Positions 1 to 5,890 of a stretch of 13,964 nt of DNA are shown here, piece after piece (within the stretch, counting starts at the first letter, position 1; each line of letters opens with the position of its first letter). Source of the stretch: JAZDMK01 sp043800975 (GTDB taxonomy: Bacteria; Bacteroidota; Bacteroidia; Bacteroidales; JAHJDW01); NCBI GenBank assembly GCA_043800975.1, contig JAZDMK010000021.1, positions 1 through 13,964 on the forward strand, in the 5' to 3' direction. The notes under the pieces are model-generated. The model searched no databases and was not told where the DNA came from. It worked only from the letters and a program-made list of their open reading frames with translations. The position numbers and the translations under genes were made by a program.

Positions 1-369
1 TGCATTTCAAAAAATTCAAAATTTGCTACAACTGAGGTTCCCTTTTTTTTATCTGATAGTATGGTTGTACAAAAGCAAACCTATTCAATAATTGACACAT
101 CCAAATACGATGTTAGCGCCTTTAAAATTCCTGTTGACACAATATCGGTTTCAGGCAGATGGAAAAAAGCATGCTTATCATTTAAAGCAAAAGGTAATGA
201 GTCGTACCTAATAATCGGAAATACTGACCCTGCTTCTAAACCAAATTTCATAATGATTAATAAAAAGACTAAAAGAAAAAACAACTACGTTTATATGTTT
301 ATAGATGATGTTTCTGTTACTAAAAGTGATTTGAAATCAGATTGCAATTGCAGAAGCGTTTTTTATTGA
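1..369 (+). CDS. C-terminal part of a jelly-roll-like surface or secreted protein (5' end outside window)
   Basis: The frame is open from base 1 to a TGA at 367-369, so this is the last 122 residues of a longer protein. The first in-frame ATG at 61 is internal: the frame continues upstream of it without a stop. Visible features are a strand-rich stretch with SGRWKKACLSFKAKGNESYL, then IIGNTD, then VYMFIDDVSVT. This W...F.A.G.E.YL.IGN...IDDV layout is typical of the beta-sandwich (carbohydrate-binding-like) domains of Bacteroidetes envelope proteins, which often precede an OmpA-like domain. Here the protein stops soon after the domain, at a Cys-Asn-Cys near the end, with no OmpA domain and no obvious sorting signal. 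Family recognition is by pattern only. The function, probably binding at the cell surface, is inferred, and the N-terminus needed to settle it is missing. Confidence 0.6.
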   Translation, partial: CISKNSKFATTEVPFFLSDSMVVQKQTYSIIDTSKYDVSAFKIPVDTISVSGRWKKACLSFKAKGNESYLIIGNTDPASKPNFIMINKKTKRKNNYVYMFIDDVSVTKSDLKSDCNCRSVFY

Positions 370-422
370 TTTGTTTTATACAATATTTGGTGGATTATTC
401 ACGCAATGACCTACCACTGCAC

Positions 423-495
423 AATCCCGAAGGGATGACATTATAATAAAAGACAACACAAACTCAACAACATAGAATCCAGAAGGGATGACATT
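423..495. repeat. Two-copy 20-bp direct repeat (AATCCnGAAGGGATGACATT)
   Basis: Copies lie at 423-442 and 476-495 with one mismatch (C or A at the sixth base) and a 53-bp period. They sit between the surface-protein stop and the 3' end of the HTH gene. The spacer between them is AT-rich and has no gene. The GAAGGGATGACATT core resembles a short intergenic repeat I remember from other Bacteroidetes genomes, but that is recollection and was not checked. Two copies are too few for a CRISPR array. Confidence 0.7.
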
Positions 496-500
496 GTCCA

Positions 501-851
501 TCAAGAGCCTCCATGCCTCTTCTTCCTCACCAGCTTCGCAATCTCCTCCAGATCCTCAATCGAAAGCTCTGTAAAAGTTTTCTCCCAGCTAATATTTAGC
601 GGGCTCCGGTTCCATTTATGCATCGGATGCAATGCATCCATAATGTTTCGCGAATCCGGCTTCCACTTCAGAATATCCTGCGGTGTGCACCGCAATATCA
701 GGCATAGCTTCTCAATGTAATCCAATCGTATTACTTTAATTTGCTTCGATACCAGCCTTGTTGCGGTATGATGCGTAAAGCCATTCGTGATAAGAAAACT
801 GTATGGCTTCTCAATGTTTCGCGCTTTAAACAAGGGCGCAAGATGTATCAT
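501..851 (-). CDS. Small XRE/Cro-type helix-turn-helix transcriptional regulator
   Basis: A 116-residue DNA-binding protein. The N-terminal 65 residues form a Cro/C1-like five-helix domain: an LAPLFKARNI helix, then the HTH around FLITNGFTHHTATRLVSKQI, then LDYIEKLCLILRCTPQDILKW, the closing helix pattern of this family (compare the HTH_26 group). The C-terminal 50 residues contain WEKTFTELSIEDLEEIAKLV and a basic tail, and are probably helical. An ATG at 857 would add two residues; the ATG at 851 is preferred because relatives usually begin M-I-x-L. No toxin, restriction enzyme or phage gene is beside it, so its target is unknown. A short inverted repeat lies just upstream at 863-878 and could be an autoregulatory operator. 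The gene sits among repeats, which suggests a mobile or variable locus. Confidence 0.82.
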   Translation of the reverse strand: MIHLAPLFKARNIEKPYSFLITNGFTHHTATRLVSKQIKVIRLDYIEKLCLILRCTPQDILKWKPDSRNIMDALHPMHKWNRSPLNISWEKTFTELSIEDLEEIAKLVRKKRHGGS

Positions 852-862
852 AAGCATAACTG

Positions 863-878
863 ACAGTTTTTATACTGT
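863..878. promoter_or_regulatory. Inverted repeat upstream of the HTH gene, possible operator
   Basis: ACAGT-TTTTAT-ACTGT has two perfect 5-bp arms separated by 6 bp and ends 12-15 bp before the candidate HTH start codons. Cro/C1-type regulators commonly bind such dyads and repress themselves. The arms are short and the region is AT-rich, so chance is a real alternative. No TAnnTTTG box was seen beside it. Confidence 0.25.
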
Positions 879-920
879 AATAACGCTTCGCACTGCATTA
901 TTATTGTGCTGCGGGAAATA

Positions 921-1172
921 AACATTCCCTCGCGGGTACGTGTAATTTTAATCCGGGTACATAACCTTTCACCGCGGCGATTTAACCTTTCTCCGCGTGA
1001 ATGTAACCTTAAACCCCGGTGCCTGCCCACTCTTCCGCGGGTACTACACCTTTCATTCCGGGTACTTCCGCCTTCACCGCTACGATGTTCGCTTTCTCTG
1101 CTGGAATGTAACCTTCTTCTGCGTGAACCTCCCCTTTCTCCGCATGAACCTACTCCTTCTCCCCGACGATAT
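921..1172. repeat. Degenerate 21-bp tandem repeat (minisatellite), 12 units in exact phase
   Basis: Twelve consecutive 21-bp units start at 921, 942, 963, 984, 1005, 1026, 1047, 1068, 1089, 1110, 1131 and 1152, with no insertion or deletion in 252 bp. The unit is built on AACCTTTCTCCGCG followed by TGAATGT. Well-kept units (963, 984, 1110, 1131) agree at about 16 of 21 bases in pairwise comparison with 984; others keep mainly the CTTTC and CCGCG/CCGGG cores. Because 21 is divisible by 3, every frame shows a heptad: NLSPREC-like on the plus strand and TFTRRKV-like on the minus strand. The TFTRRKV frame is broken by a stop near 1080. The array is more GC-rich than its flanks. Whether it is expressed is unknown. 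Confidence 0.88.
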
Positions 1173-1436
1173 TTTCCATTTATTTCTACAAAGCTGCTTA
1201 ATTGATCGCTTCGTAAGGATACTAAAGTAAAAATCCATCTCAAAATTATGTTGTCTTCTGAAGCTTTCGAAAAAAGGACGCGCATTCAAGCATGTGAGAA
1301 TAGAAAACAAGTTGCGTTTGCAGCGCAGGCCAGAGCTAAGAAAAAAGTGTTTGACGAACGCAGTGAGGAGTTTTTTTTCGGGACAGAGCGCAACGTAGTT
1401 TTCTCGAGCAGACTTGACAGCGCTAGAGTTTCTTTG

Positions 1437-1496
1437 CATACTTTCTTTGGGCAATGCAAAGAAAGTATGACGGCCGCGCCGCTGGGCCCGGCGCGG
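1437..1496. repeat. Two tandem perfect hairpins, probably part of a dispersed intergenic repeat
   Basis: The first hairpin has 13-bp perfect arms at 1437-1449 (CATACTTTCTTTG) and 1457-1469, with a 7-base loop. The second starts five bases later: 8-bp all-GC arms at 1474-1481 (CCGCGCCG) and 1489-1496, also with a 7-base loop. They begin 32 bases past the stop of the O-methyltransferase gene, so on the minus strand they could act as its terminator or as an mRNA 3' stabiliser, although no T-tract follows. The upstream block from about 1330 (GTTTGACGAACGCAGTGAGG and onward) seems to belong to the same element. I recall similar blocks in other Bacteroidetes genomes, but this was not verified. Confidence 0.75.
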
Positions 1497-1528
1497 AATG
1501 GAAAGTGTGTAAGCTATGCAATGTTTGT

Positions 1529-2173
1529 TTATTTTTGTTTCACTGCAAGTAGCAGCCCATCCCGCAAGGGCAGCATCACCTGAAACAATTCTTCATGCTG
1601 AAGTATCATCCGGTTGAATTTCCGGATCCCGTTTTCATCGGCATCACCCGATGGTTCGTCCGAAAAAACTTTTCCGTCCCACATCACATTGTCGGCAATC
1701 AAAAGCCCGCCCTGCGCAAGCTTGGGTAAAGCCACATTCAGATAATCGGGATAATGTTTCTTCTCTCCGTCAATAAAAATTATGTCAAACTCGCCCGCTA
1801 ATTCAGGAATAACAGTTAATGCATCACCAATGTGAAAATGAATTTTGTTTTTAATTCCTGCCTGCTCAAAAAAGCGATTGGCGAAATTTTCAATTTCCGG
1901 ATTGATATCAATCGTGTGAATTTCTCCGTCAGCGCATAGTCCGTGACTCAGACAAATAGCGGAATAACCCGTGTACGTTCCTATTTCAAGAATTCTTTTC
2001 GGTTGTTTGATCAGTGAGATAACTTGTAAAAACGATCCTTGTAAATGTCCCGACAGCATGCGTGGCTTCAGAATCTTTGCATGCGTTTCGCGGTTCAGCT
2101 TTTTCAGAACGTCGCTTTCAGCCGTTGTATGTGCTGCAGCGTATTCTTCTGCCTGTGGATTGGTAATTTTCAT
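1529..2173 (-). CDS. SAM-dependent O-methyltransferase, class I, Methyltransf_3 family
   Basis: A 214-residue cytoplasmic methyltransferase of the family that includes caffeoyl-CoA/catechol O-methyltransferases and bacterial YrrM/TrmR-like enzymes. Visible motifs are the SAM-binding loop ILEIGTYTGYSA (61-72), the acidic SAM-ribose contact in EIHTIDINPE (84-93), IIFIDGEKKHYPDYL (131-145) and DNVMWDGKV (161-169). D135, D161 and N162 are the expected metal-site residues. Length and motif order are full and normal. The substrate cannot be read from the sequence: small catechol-type molecules or a tRNA uridine (as for TrmR) are both possible. Its ATG overlaps the upstream M16 peptidase stop by one base (TGATG, 2171-2175), which indicates translational coupling. 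The 3' end is followed by tandem hairpins. Confidence 0.92.
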   Translation of the reverse strand: MKITNPQAEEYAAAHTTAESDVLKKLNRETHAKILKPRMLSGHLQGSFLQVISLIKQPKRILEIGTYTGYSAICLSHGLCADGEIHTIDINPEIENFANRFFEQAGIKNKIHFHIGDALTVIPELAGEFDIIFIDGEKKHYPDYLNVALPKLAQGGLLIADNVMWDGKVFSDEPSGDADENGIRKFNRMILQHEELFQVMLPLRDGLLLAVKQK

Positions 2174-3426
2174 CAGTCGTTTTTTGCTTCGTAAATCAGC
2201 AGGGATATTTTTTTCGGATCAAAAATCTCTCTGGAAATTTTCTGCAGTTCTTCTGCCGTAACGCGATTAATTTTACGCAAGGTTTCTTCTAAAGAATCTA
2301 CTTTGTTATACAGAAGAATGCTTTTTCCAAACCCCAGCAAAACGCTCGATTCATTTTGTTGCGACAGCATAATCTGTCCGGCAATCTGTTTCTTCATCGC
2401 AGCCATTCTCGAAGAACTGATTTTGTTTTCTCTGAGTTTGTTCATTTCTTTCGAAGCAAGTTCAATGCTTCTGTCGGCGCTTGATTTATCAGTTGCAAGA
2501 TAAATACTGAAAATTCCGGTATCGCTTAAGGGTGTATAGCTGCTTTCCACATGATAACAGAATGCATACTTTTCGCGCAGTGATAAATTCAGCAATGAAT
2601 TCATACCAGGGCCGCCCAGCAGGTTTGACAACATCAGCAAACCGGTTTTTCCATGATGTTTGATATCGTAACCCAATGTTGACATAACGCAGTGCGACTG
2701 ATGCGTGCCATTCAAAATCCTTTTCTGATAAGGTTTGTATTGTGTAAAAGCTTTTCGGATAATGGGTTTATTTTTTTTATCAATCGAATGACCAAAATAT
2801 TTTTCTGCCAGATGAATCACTTTCTTTTCTTCTGTGTTACCACTGAATGCAAGAACCATATTGGTCGGCAGGTAATTTCTCTTTATGAAATTAGCCACGT
2901 CATCTCTGTGGAATTTTTTAACCGAAGAAGGTTTTCCTAAAATGTTGTGTGCAAGCGGATGCCCTTTGAACATGTATTCTTCGGCTGCATCAAAAATATC
3001 TTCCGACGGAGAGTCTTTGTAGGAGCGGATTTCGTCGAGTATAATTTCTTTTTCTTTTTTCAGCTCCTTTTCGGGAAGGCTGGAATTTAAAATTATATCC
3101 GCTAGCAGATCCATGGCGCGCTCCAGGTATTCAGCCGGAAAAGAAGCGTAGATGCATGTTTCCTCTTTGGTTGTAAAGGCATTTAGCTCACCTCCAACGG
3201 AATCAAGACGACTGATAACATGAAATGATTTGCGTTTTGCAGTACCTTTGAATAATGCATGTTCAATGAAATGTGCCATGCCTTCTTCCCCTTTTTTCTC
3301 ATCACGTGATCCTGTGCCGATGATAACTCCCAAATGGGATACGGGAGAGTTGTTGGGCTTTATCAATGTTCGTATTCCGCCATCCGGCAGAAAGAGCGAG
3401 TATTCTTTTTCTGTAATTTTTTTCAT
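2173..3426 (-). CDS. M16 family zinc metallopeptidase (insulinase/processing-peptidase-like)
   Basis: A 417-residue protein, the usual size of a single-chain M16B subunit with two similar halves. The inverted zinc motif HFIEH is at 52-56 (H52 and H56 zinc ligands, E55 catalytic), followed 76 residues later by E132 in EIILDEI, matching the classic HxxEH-x74-76-E spacing. This should therefore be an active subunit. LGGPGMNSLL and the REKYAFCYHVESSYTPLSD stretch in the C-terminal half are also typical. No signal peptide is seen, so it probably works in the cytoplasm, although M16 enzymes are also found in the periplasm. Substrates are usually short peptides or signal/transit peptides; the actual one is unknown. 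It forms a coupled pair with the O-methyltransferase. No clear TAnnTTTG box was found upstream. Confidence 0.93.
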   Translation of the reverse strand: MKKITEKEYSLFLPDGGIRTLIKPNNSPVSHLGVIIGTGSRDEKKGEEGMAHFIEHALFKGTAKRKSFHVISRLDSVGGELNAFTTKEETCIYASFPAEYLERAMDLLADIILNSSLPEKELKKEKEIILDEIRSYKDSPSEDIFDAAEEYMFKGHPLAHNILGKPSSVKKFHRDDVANFIKRNYLPTNMVLAFSGNTEEKKVIHLAEKYFGHSIDKKNKPIIRKAFTQYKPYQKRILNGTHQSHCVMSTLGYDIKHHGKTGLLMLSNLLGGPGMNSLLNLSLREKYAFCYHVESSYTPLSDTGIFSIYLATDKSSADRSIELASKEMNKLRENKISSSRMAAMKKQIAGQIMLSQQNESSVLLGFGKSILLYNKVDSLEETLRKINRVTAEELQKISREIFDPKKISLLIYEAKND

Positions 3427-3500
3427 TTATTTTTATCTGAACAGCTTGATACTTCGATTAAATCCTTACACATTAAAACAGATATCTCGTAACAAAATTA

Positions 3501-3608
3501 TTAACCGCAAAGCGCGCTAAGTTTATGCAAAGTGCGCTAAGCTGGATAAATATTATTTTCAACTTTGCGACCTTTGCGTACTTTTTTCTTTGCGATCATT
3601 GCGGTTAA
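3501..3608. repeat. 108-bp intergenic inverted-repeat element with GCAAAG/CTTTGCG motifs
   Basis: The ends are a perfect 10-bp inverted repeat, TTAACCGCAA at 3501-3510 and its complement at 3599-3608. The left half carries a direct repeat, GCAAAG-C/T-GCGCTAAG at 3507-3521 and 3527-3541 (20-bp period, one mismatch). The right half carries CTTTGCG three times (3563-3569, 3572-3578, 3588-3594), the complement of the GCAAAG theme. The whole could fold into an imperfect cruciform or RNA hairpin. It fills the gap between the nnr 3' end and the M16 peptidase start. It resembles a common Bacteroidetes intergenic palindrome (recollection, not checked). No gene lies in the rest of 3427-3656. Confidence 0.75.
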
Positions 3609-3656
3609 AAAAAAGAAACATGTTTTATGTATCAAACTGTTTTGATTTTTATATCG

Positions 3657-5189
3657 TTAATATTTTAATCTTCTGTCGTGCAGAAAACGGAAGGCATCGG
3701 GTAAGTGCCGGATAATATCACCCGCAATCAGACTTTCTTCACTCATTGTATCAGCGGCAAAATCCCCGGCGAGTCCGTGAATAAAAACACTCAGAATGCA
3801 AGCGATTCCTGGATTGTACCCTTGTGCAAGCAACCCTAGAATTATTCCGGTTAATACATCACCGCTGCCAGCAGTTGCCATACCTGCGTTTCCGGAGGAA
3901 TTGAAAAATAAACGTCCGTCAGGAAATGCAGTGACACTGTGGGCACCTTTCAGTACAACATAAGCCTGATACTTGAAAGCAAACTCACGCAGTTTTTCTA
4001 AACGTTCAAAATTACTGATCGATTTTCCAACAAGCCTTTCAAACTCTCCGGGATGCGGTGTAAAAACACATCCTGCAGGAATAAACGAAAGCCATGTTTT
4101 GTTTTCTGAAAGAATATTGATTGCATCGGCATCAAACAGAATCGGAAGTTTTGATTCCTGAATCAGTTTTTTCAGCATCTTCTGTGTGTCTTCAGCCGTG
4201 CCGATTCCCGGGCCAATGCCAATAGCATTATAGGGGCTCAGATCCGGAAACTCAGTCAAGTAATTTTCGAAATTTTTATCAGCAACCATAGCTTCCGGAA
4301 CTGCAGTTTGCATTGCAGTATATCCGCAGGATGGAATACTGACCGTTAATAATCCTGCGCCGGAACGCAAGCATGCTTCCGAAGAAAGAATGGAGGCTCC
4401 GATTTTTCCATAACTTCCGGCCATCAGCAATGCATGACCAAACGTGCCTTTGTGCGAAAATTTACTTCTTGATTTTATATTCTCAAATAAATCTTCAGGA
4501 AGTACATACTGATTTTTTGATGCACACTTTTCAATAAAATGCTGATCCAGCCCGATGGGAATAATCGTAAATCCGGGACAGTACTTTGCATTTTCAGGTA
4601 GAAGCATGGATAGTTTAGGTAACTCCAGTGACAGCACATGACTTGCCTGTATGATTGCTTTTCCGTTTGTTGAATTATCTTCCAGAAAAAGCCCGGACGG
4701 AATATCGACAGAAAGTATGAATGCTTTGCTTTTATTCAGTTTATCAACAAACAATTCAGCAAGCGTATCGAGTGGGCGTGTTAATCCGGAACCAAACAAT
4801 GCATCTACAATGACGCATCCTTCAATGTTTTCAGGAAATAAACCGAGGTCTTTATTATGTTTTATTTCTTTGATTTTTACGGAATCGATTTTTTTCAGAC
4901 GTTTCAGATTCAATGTAAAATCGGCAGATTCATGATCACTGCATCGTAAAATCCAGGTGAGCGTTTTATAACCGGCTTCTGATAATTTCCTTGCAATGAC
5001 TAATCCGTCGCCTCCGTTGTTGCCGGTTCCGCAGGCAATATGAAATACAGTTTCTTTTTCGAATCGTTCTGAAATCCAGTCATAGCAAGCTGCTGCCGCA
5101 CGTTCCATCAGCTTGCTCGAAGTGATGGGCTCGTGCTGTATCGTGTATGCATCAGCCTCACGAATTTGTTTTGCATTCAGAATTTTCAT
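3657..5189 (-). CDS. nnr: Bifunctional NAD(P)H-hydrate repair enzyme (epimerase plus dehydratase)
   Basis: A 510-residue fusion that repairs hydrated NADH and NADPH: the N-terminal YjeF_N domain interconverts the R and S hydrates, and the C-terminal ribokinase-like domain dehydrates the S form using ADP or ATP. Epimerase part (about 1-220): GTGNNGGDG at 54-62 and VDALFGSGL with D129. Dehydratase part (about 230-510): KGTFGHALLMAGSYGKIGA from 247, GIGPGIG at 324-330, FDADAIN at 352-358, TPHPGE at 377-382 and GSGDVLTG at 441-448 with catalytic D444. A TTG at 5204 would extend the frame by five residues, but the ATG at 5189 gives the normal MKIL start. It lies 30 bases after the CCC-type protein stop, probably in the coaE operon. 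Confidence 0.95.
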   Translation of the reverse strand: MKILNAKQIREADAYTIQHEPITSSKLMERAAAACYDWISERFEKETVFHIACGTGNNGGDGLVIARKLSEAGYKTLTWILRCSDHESADFTLNLKRLKKIDSVKIKEIKHNKDLGLFPENIEGCVIVDALFGSGLTRPLDTLAELFVDKLNKSKAFILSVDIPSGLFLEDNSTNGKAIIQASHVLSLELPKLSMLLPENAKYCPGFTIIPIGLDQHFIEKCASKNQYVLPEDLFENIKSRSKFSHKGTFGHALLMAGSYGKIGASILSSEACLRSGAGLLTVSIPSCGYTAMQTAVPEAMVADKNFENYLTEFPDLSPYNAIGIGPGIGTAEDTQKMLKKLIQESKLPILFDADAINILSENKTWLSFIPAGCVFTPHPGEFERLVGKSISNFERLEKLREFAFKYQAYVVLKGAHSVTAFPDGRLFFNSSGNAGMATAGSGDVLTGIILGLLAQGYNPGIACILSVFIHGLAGDFAADTMSEESLIAGDIIRHLPDAFRFLHDRRLKY

Positions 5190-5219
5190 CCGAAAAATCA
5201 GCAACGTAAATGATAAATA

Positions 5220-5594
5220 TTAACGACCCAGATGATCCCAGGGTGCATTCGTCAGTAAAGCGCCCCAGAAAGCAATAAATAAAATCACAAAAAGAAGATA
5301 CAAACCTGAAAGTACAGTACCGATGATTGCACAAACACGACCGGCTTTCAGTGTATTCCACGACTGCAAATTGTAGCGTTGGGGTTCTGCCTGATAAGCA
5401 GCATTGCCTTTGCCTGCAAGCGAAAGCGCAACTATACCGAGGATTAATCCAATAACTCCATAAAAAACACAAAATAGAATGGACAAAATTCCAAGCACCA
5501 GAACTCCGGTTGAATTGGGCAATTGCTCACCTACATTCGGGTTATAAGGATTCATAGGTTGTTGTGGCTGGAATTGATTCATGTTGTCTTCCAT
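5220..5594 (-). CDS. Small two-segment membrane protein of the CCC-motif / DUF4190-like type
   Basis: A 124-residue protein with a Pro/Gln/Asn-rich cytoplasmic head (1-27), a hydrophobic stretch at about 29-60 (VLVLGILSILFCVFYGVIGL, then GIVALSLA) that could cross as a hairpin, a polar linker with YNLQSWNTLKAGRVCAIIG, and a second hydrophobic segment at about 85-112. The LPN-lead, GI-rich first segment and LKAGR-x-x-AIIG second segment match the small Bacteroidetes CCC-motif membrane proteins. However, the usual triple cysteine is reduced to one (FCVFYG). No enzymatic motif is visible and the role is unknown. An alternative ATG at 5582 forms an ATGA overlap (5579-5582) with the DUF2752 stop; the ATG at 5594 would overlap by 16 bases. 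Either way, translation is probably coupled. Confidence 0.8.
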   Translation of the reverse strand: MEDNMNQFQPQQPMNPYNPNVGEQLPNSTGVLVLGILSILFCVFYGVIGLILGIVALSLAGKGNAAYQAEPQRYNLQSWNTLKAGRVCAIIGTVLSGLYLLFVILFIAFWGALLTNAPWDHLGR

Positions 5595-5890
5595 AAAAGA
5601 AAAATTTTAAGAATGTAATTTGCGAAAATGATTGTAGCTGTAAAAATAAACGAAATTTTTAATATGAACGGGCCGTTCTTAAATTTATAAATTAGAAACA
5701 GGATCAGATAGGTCATTAAAAACATAACCGGGAACAAAGCAGGATAAGCTTTTATGCTTTCCCACAGGTTACCTTTCAATAGTTCAATAATAGATGTTTG
5801 CATTCCGCAGCCAGGGCAATCAATACCAAACAGCGTCCGATTCGGACAGGGAACCTGATGTTGCTCCAGCCACCGTATCAGCCAGCCCAT
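5579..5890 (-). CDS. DUF2752 family membrane protein
   Basis: A 103-residue protein with the signature of this family: PCPNRTLFGIDCPGCGMQTS, in which C15, C25 and C28 and the CPGCGM motif (25-30) are intact. Two membrane segments follow at about 51-69 and 78-98. The cysteine pair suggests metal or disulfide chemistry near the membrane face, but no function is established that I know of. Its ATG at 5890 overlaps the end of coaE by 13 bases, and its stop overlaps the next gene, so the three are almost certainly co-transcribed. Length is normal for the family. Confidence 0.85.
   Translation of the reverse strand: MGWLIRWLEQHQVPCPNRTLFGIDCPGCGMQTSIIELLKGNLWESIKAYPALFPVMFLMTYLILFLIYKFKNGPFILKISFIFTATIIFANYILKIFLLWKTT

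Larger units (their letters stand above)
858..1528. other. 671-bp gene-poor region packed with repeats
   Basis: No convincing gene lies between the HTH regulator and the O-methyltransferase. 858-920 is AT-rich leader sequence. 921-1172 is a 21-bp minisatellite. 1173-1330 is mixed sequence with no feature I recognise. Roughly 1330-1500 appears to be one repeat-like block ending in two tandem hairpins. Several frames stay open across it, but the predicted peptides are Arg/Ser/Pro- or Arg/Gly-rich and low in complexity, or match no family I know. Confidence 0.65.

Noticed and set aside
921..1172. CRISPR array
   Set aside because: Units are contiguous, 21 bp long and degenerate, with no unique spacers of regular length and no cas genes.
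906..1205. Plus-strand 99-codon frame across the 21-bp array, as a gene
   Set aside because: The frame stays open because the repeat unit is a multiple of three; the peptide is a Pro/Arg/Leu heptad series with no family match and competing open frames on both strands.
1080..1454. Minus-strand 124-codon frame carrying TFTRRKV-like heptads, as a gene
   Set aside because: It crosses the hairpin element and ends at a stop inside the array near 1080; only four repeat units are read.
1248..1583. Plus-strand 111-codon frame over the hairpin block, as a gene
   Set aside because: It runs through two perfect hairpins and into the antisense of the O-methyltransferase gene; composition is erratic and no motif is recognisable.
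3616..3625. AAACATGTTT palindrome followed by T8 on the minus strand as the nnr terminator
   Set aside because: A palindrome with no loop bases and few GC pairs would not form a stable RNA hairpin.
5190..5204. TTG start for nnr, five residues upstream
   Set aside because: The ATG at 5189 begins the conserved sequence directly; the extension (MLIFR) has no support.
5158..5472. Minus-strand 104-codon frame with many cysteines
   Set aside because: It is an out-of-frame shadow of the CCC-type membrane protein gene and the nnr start.
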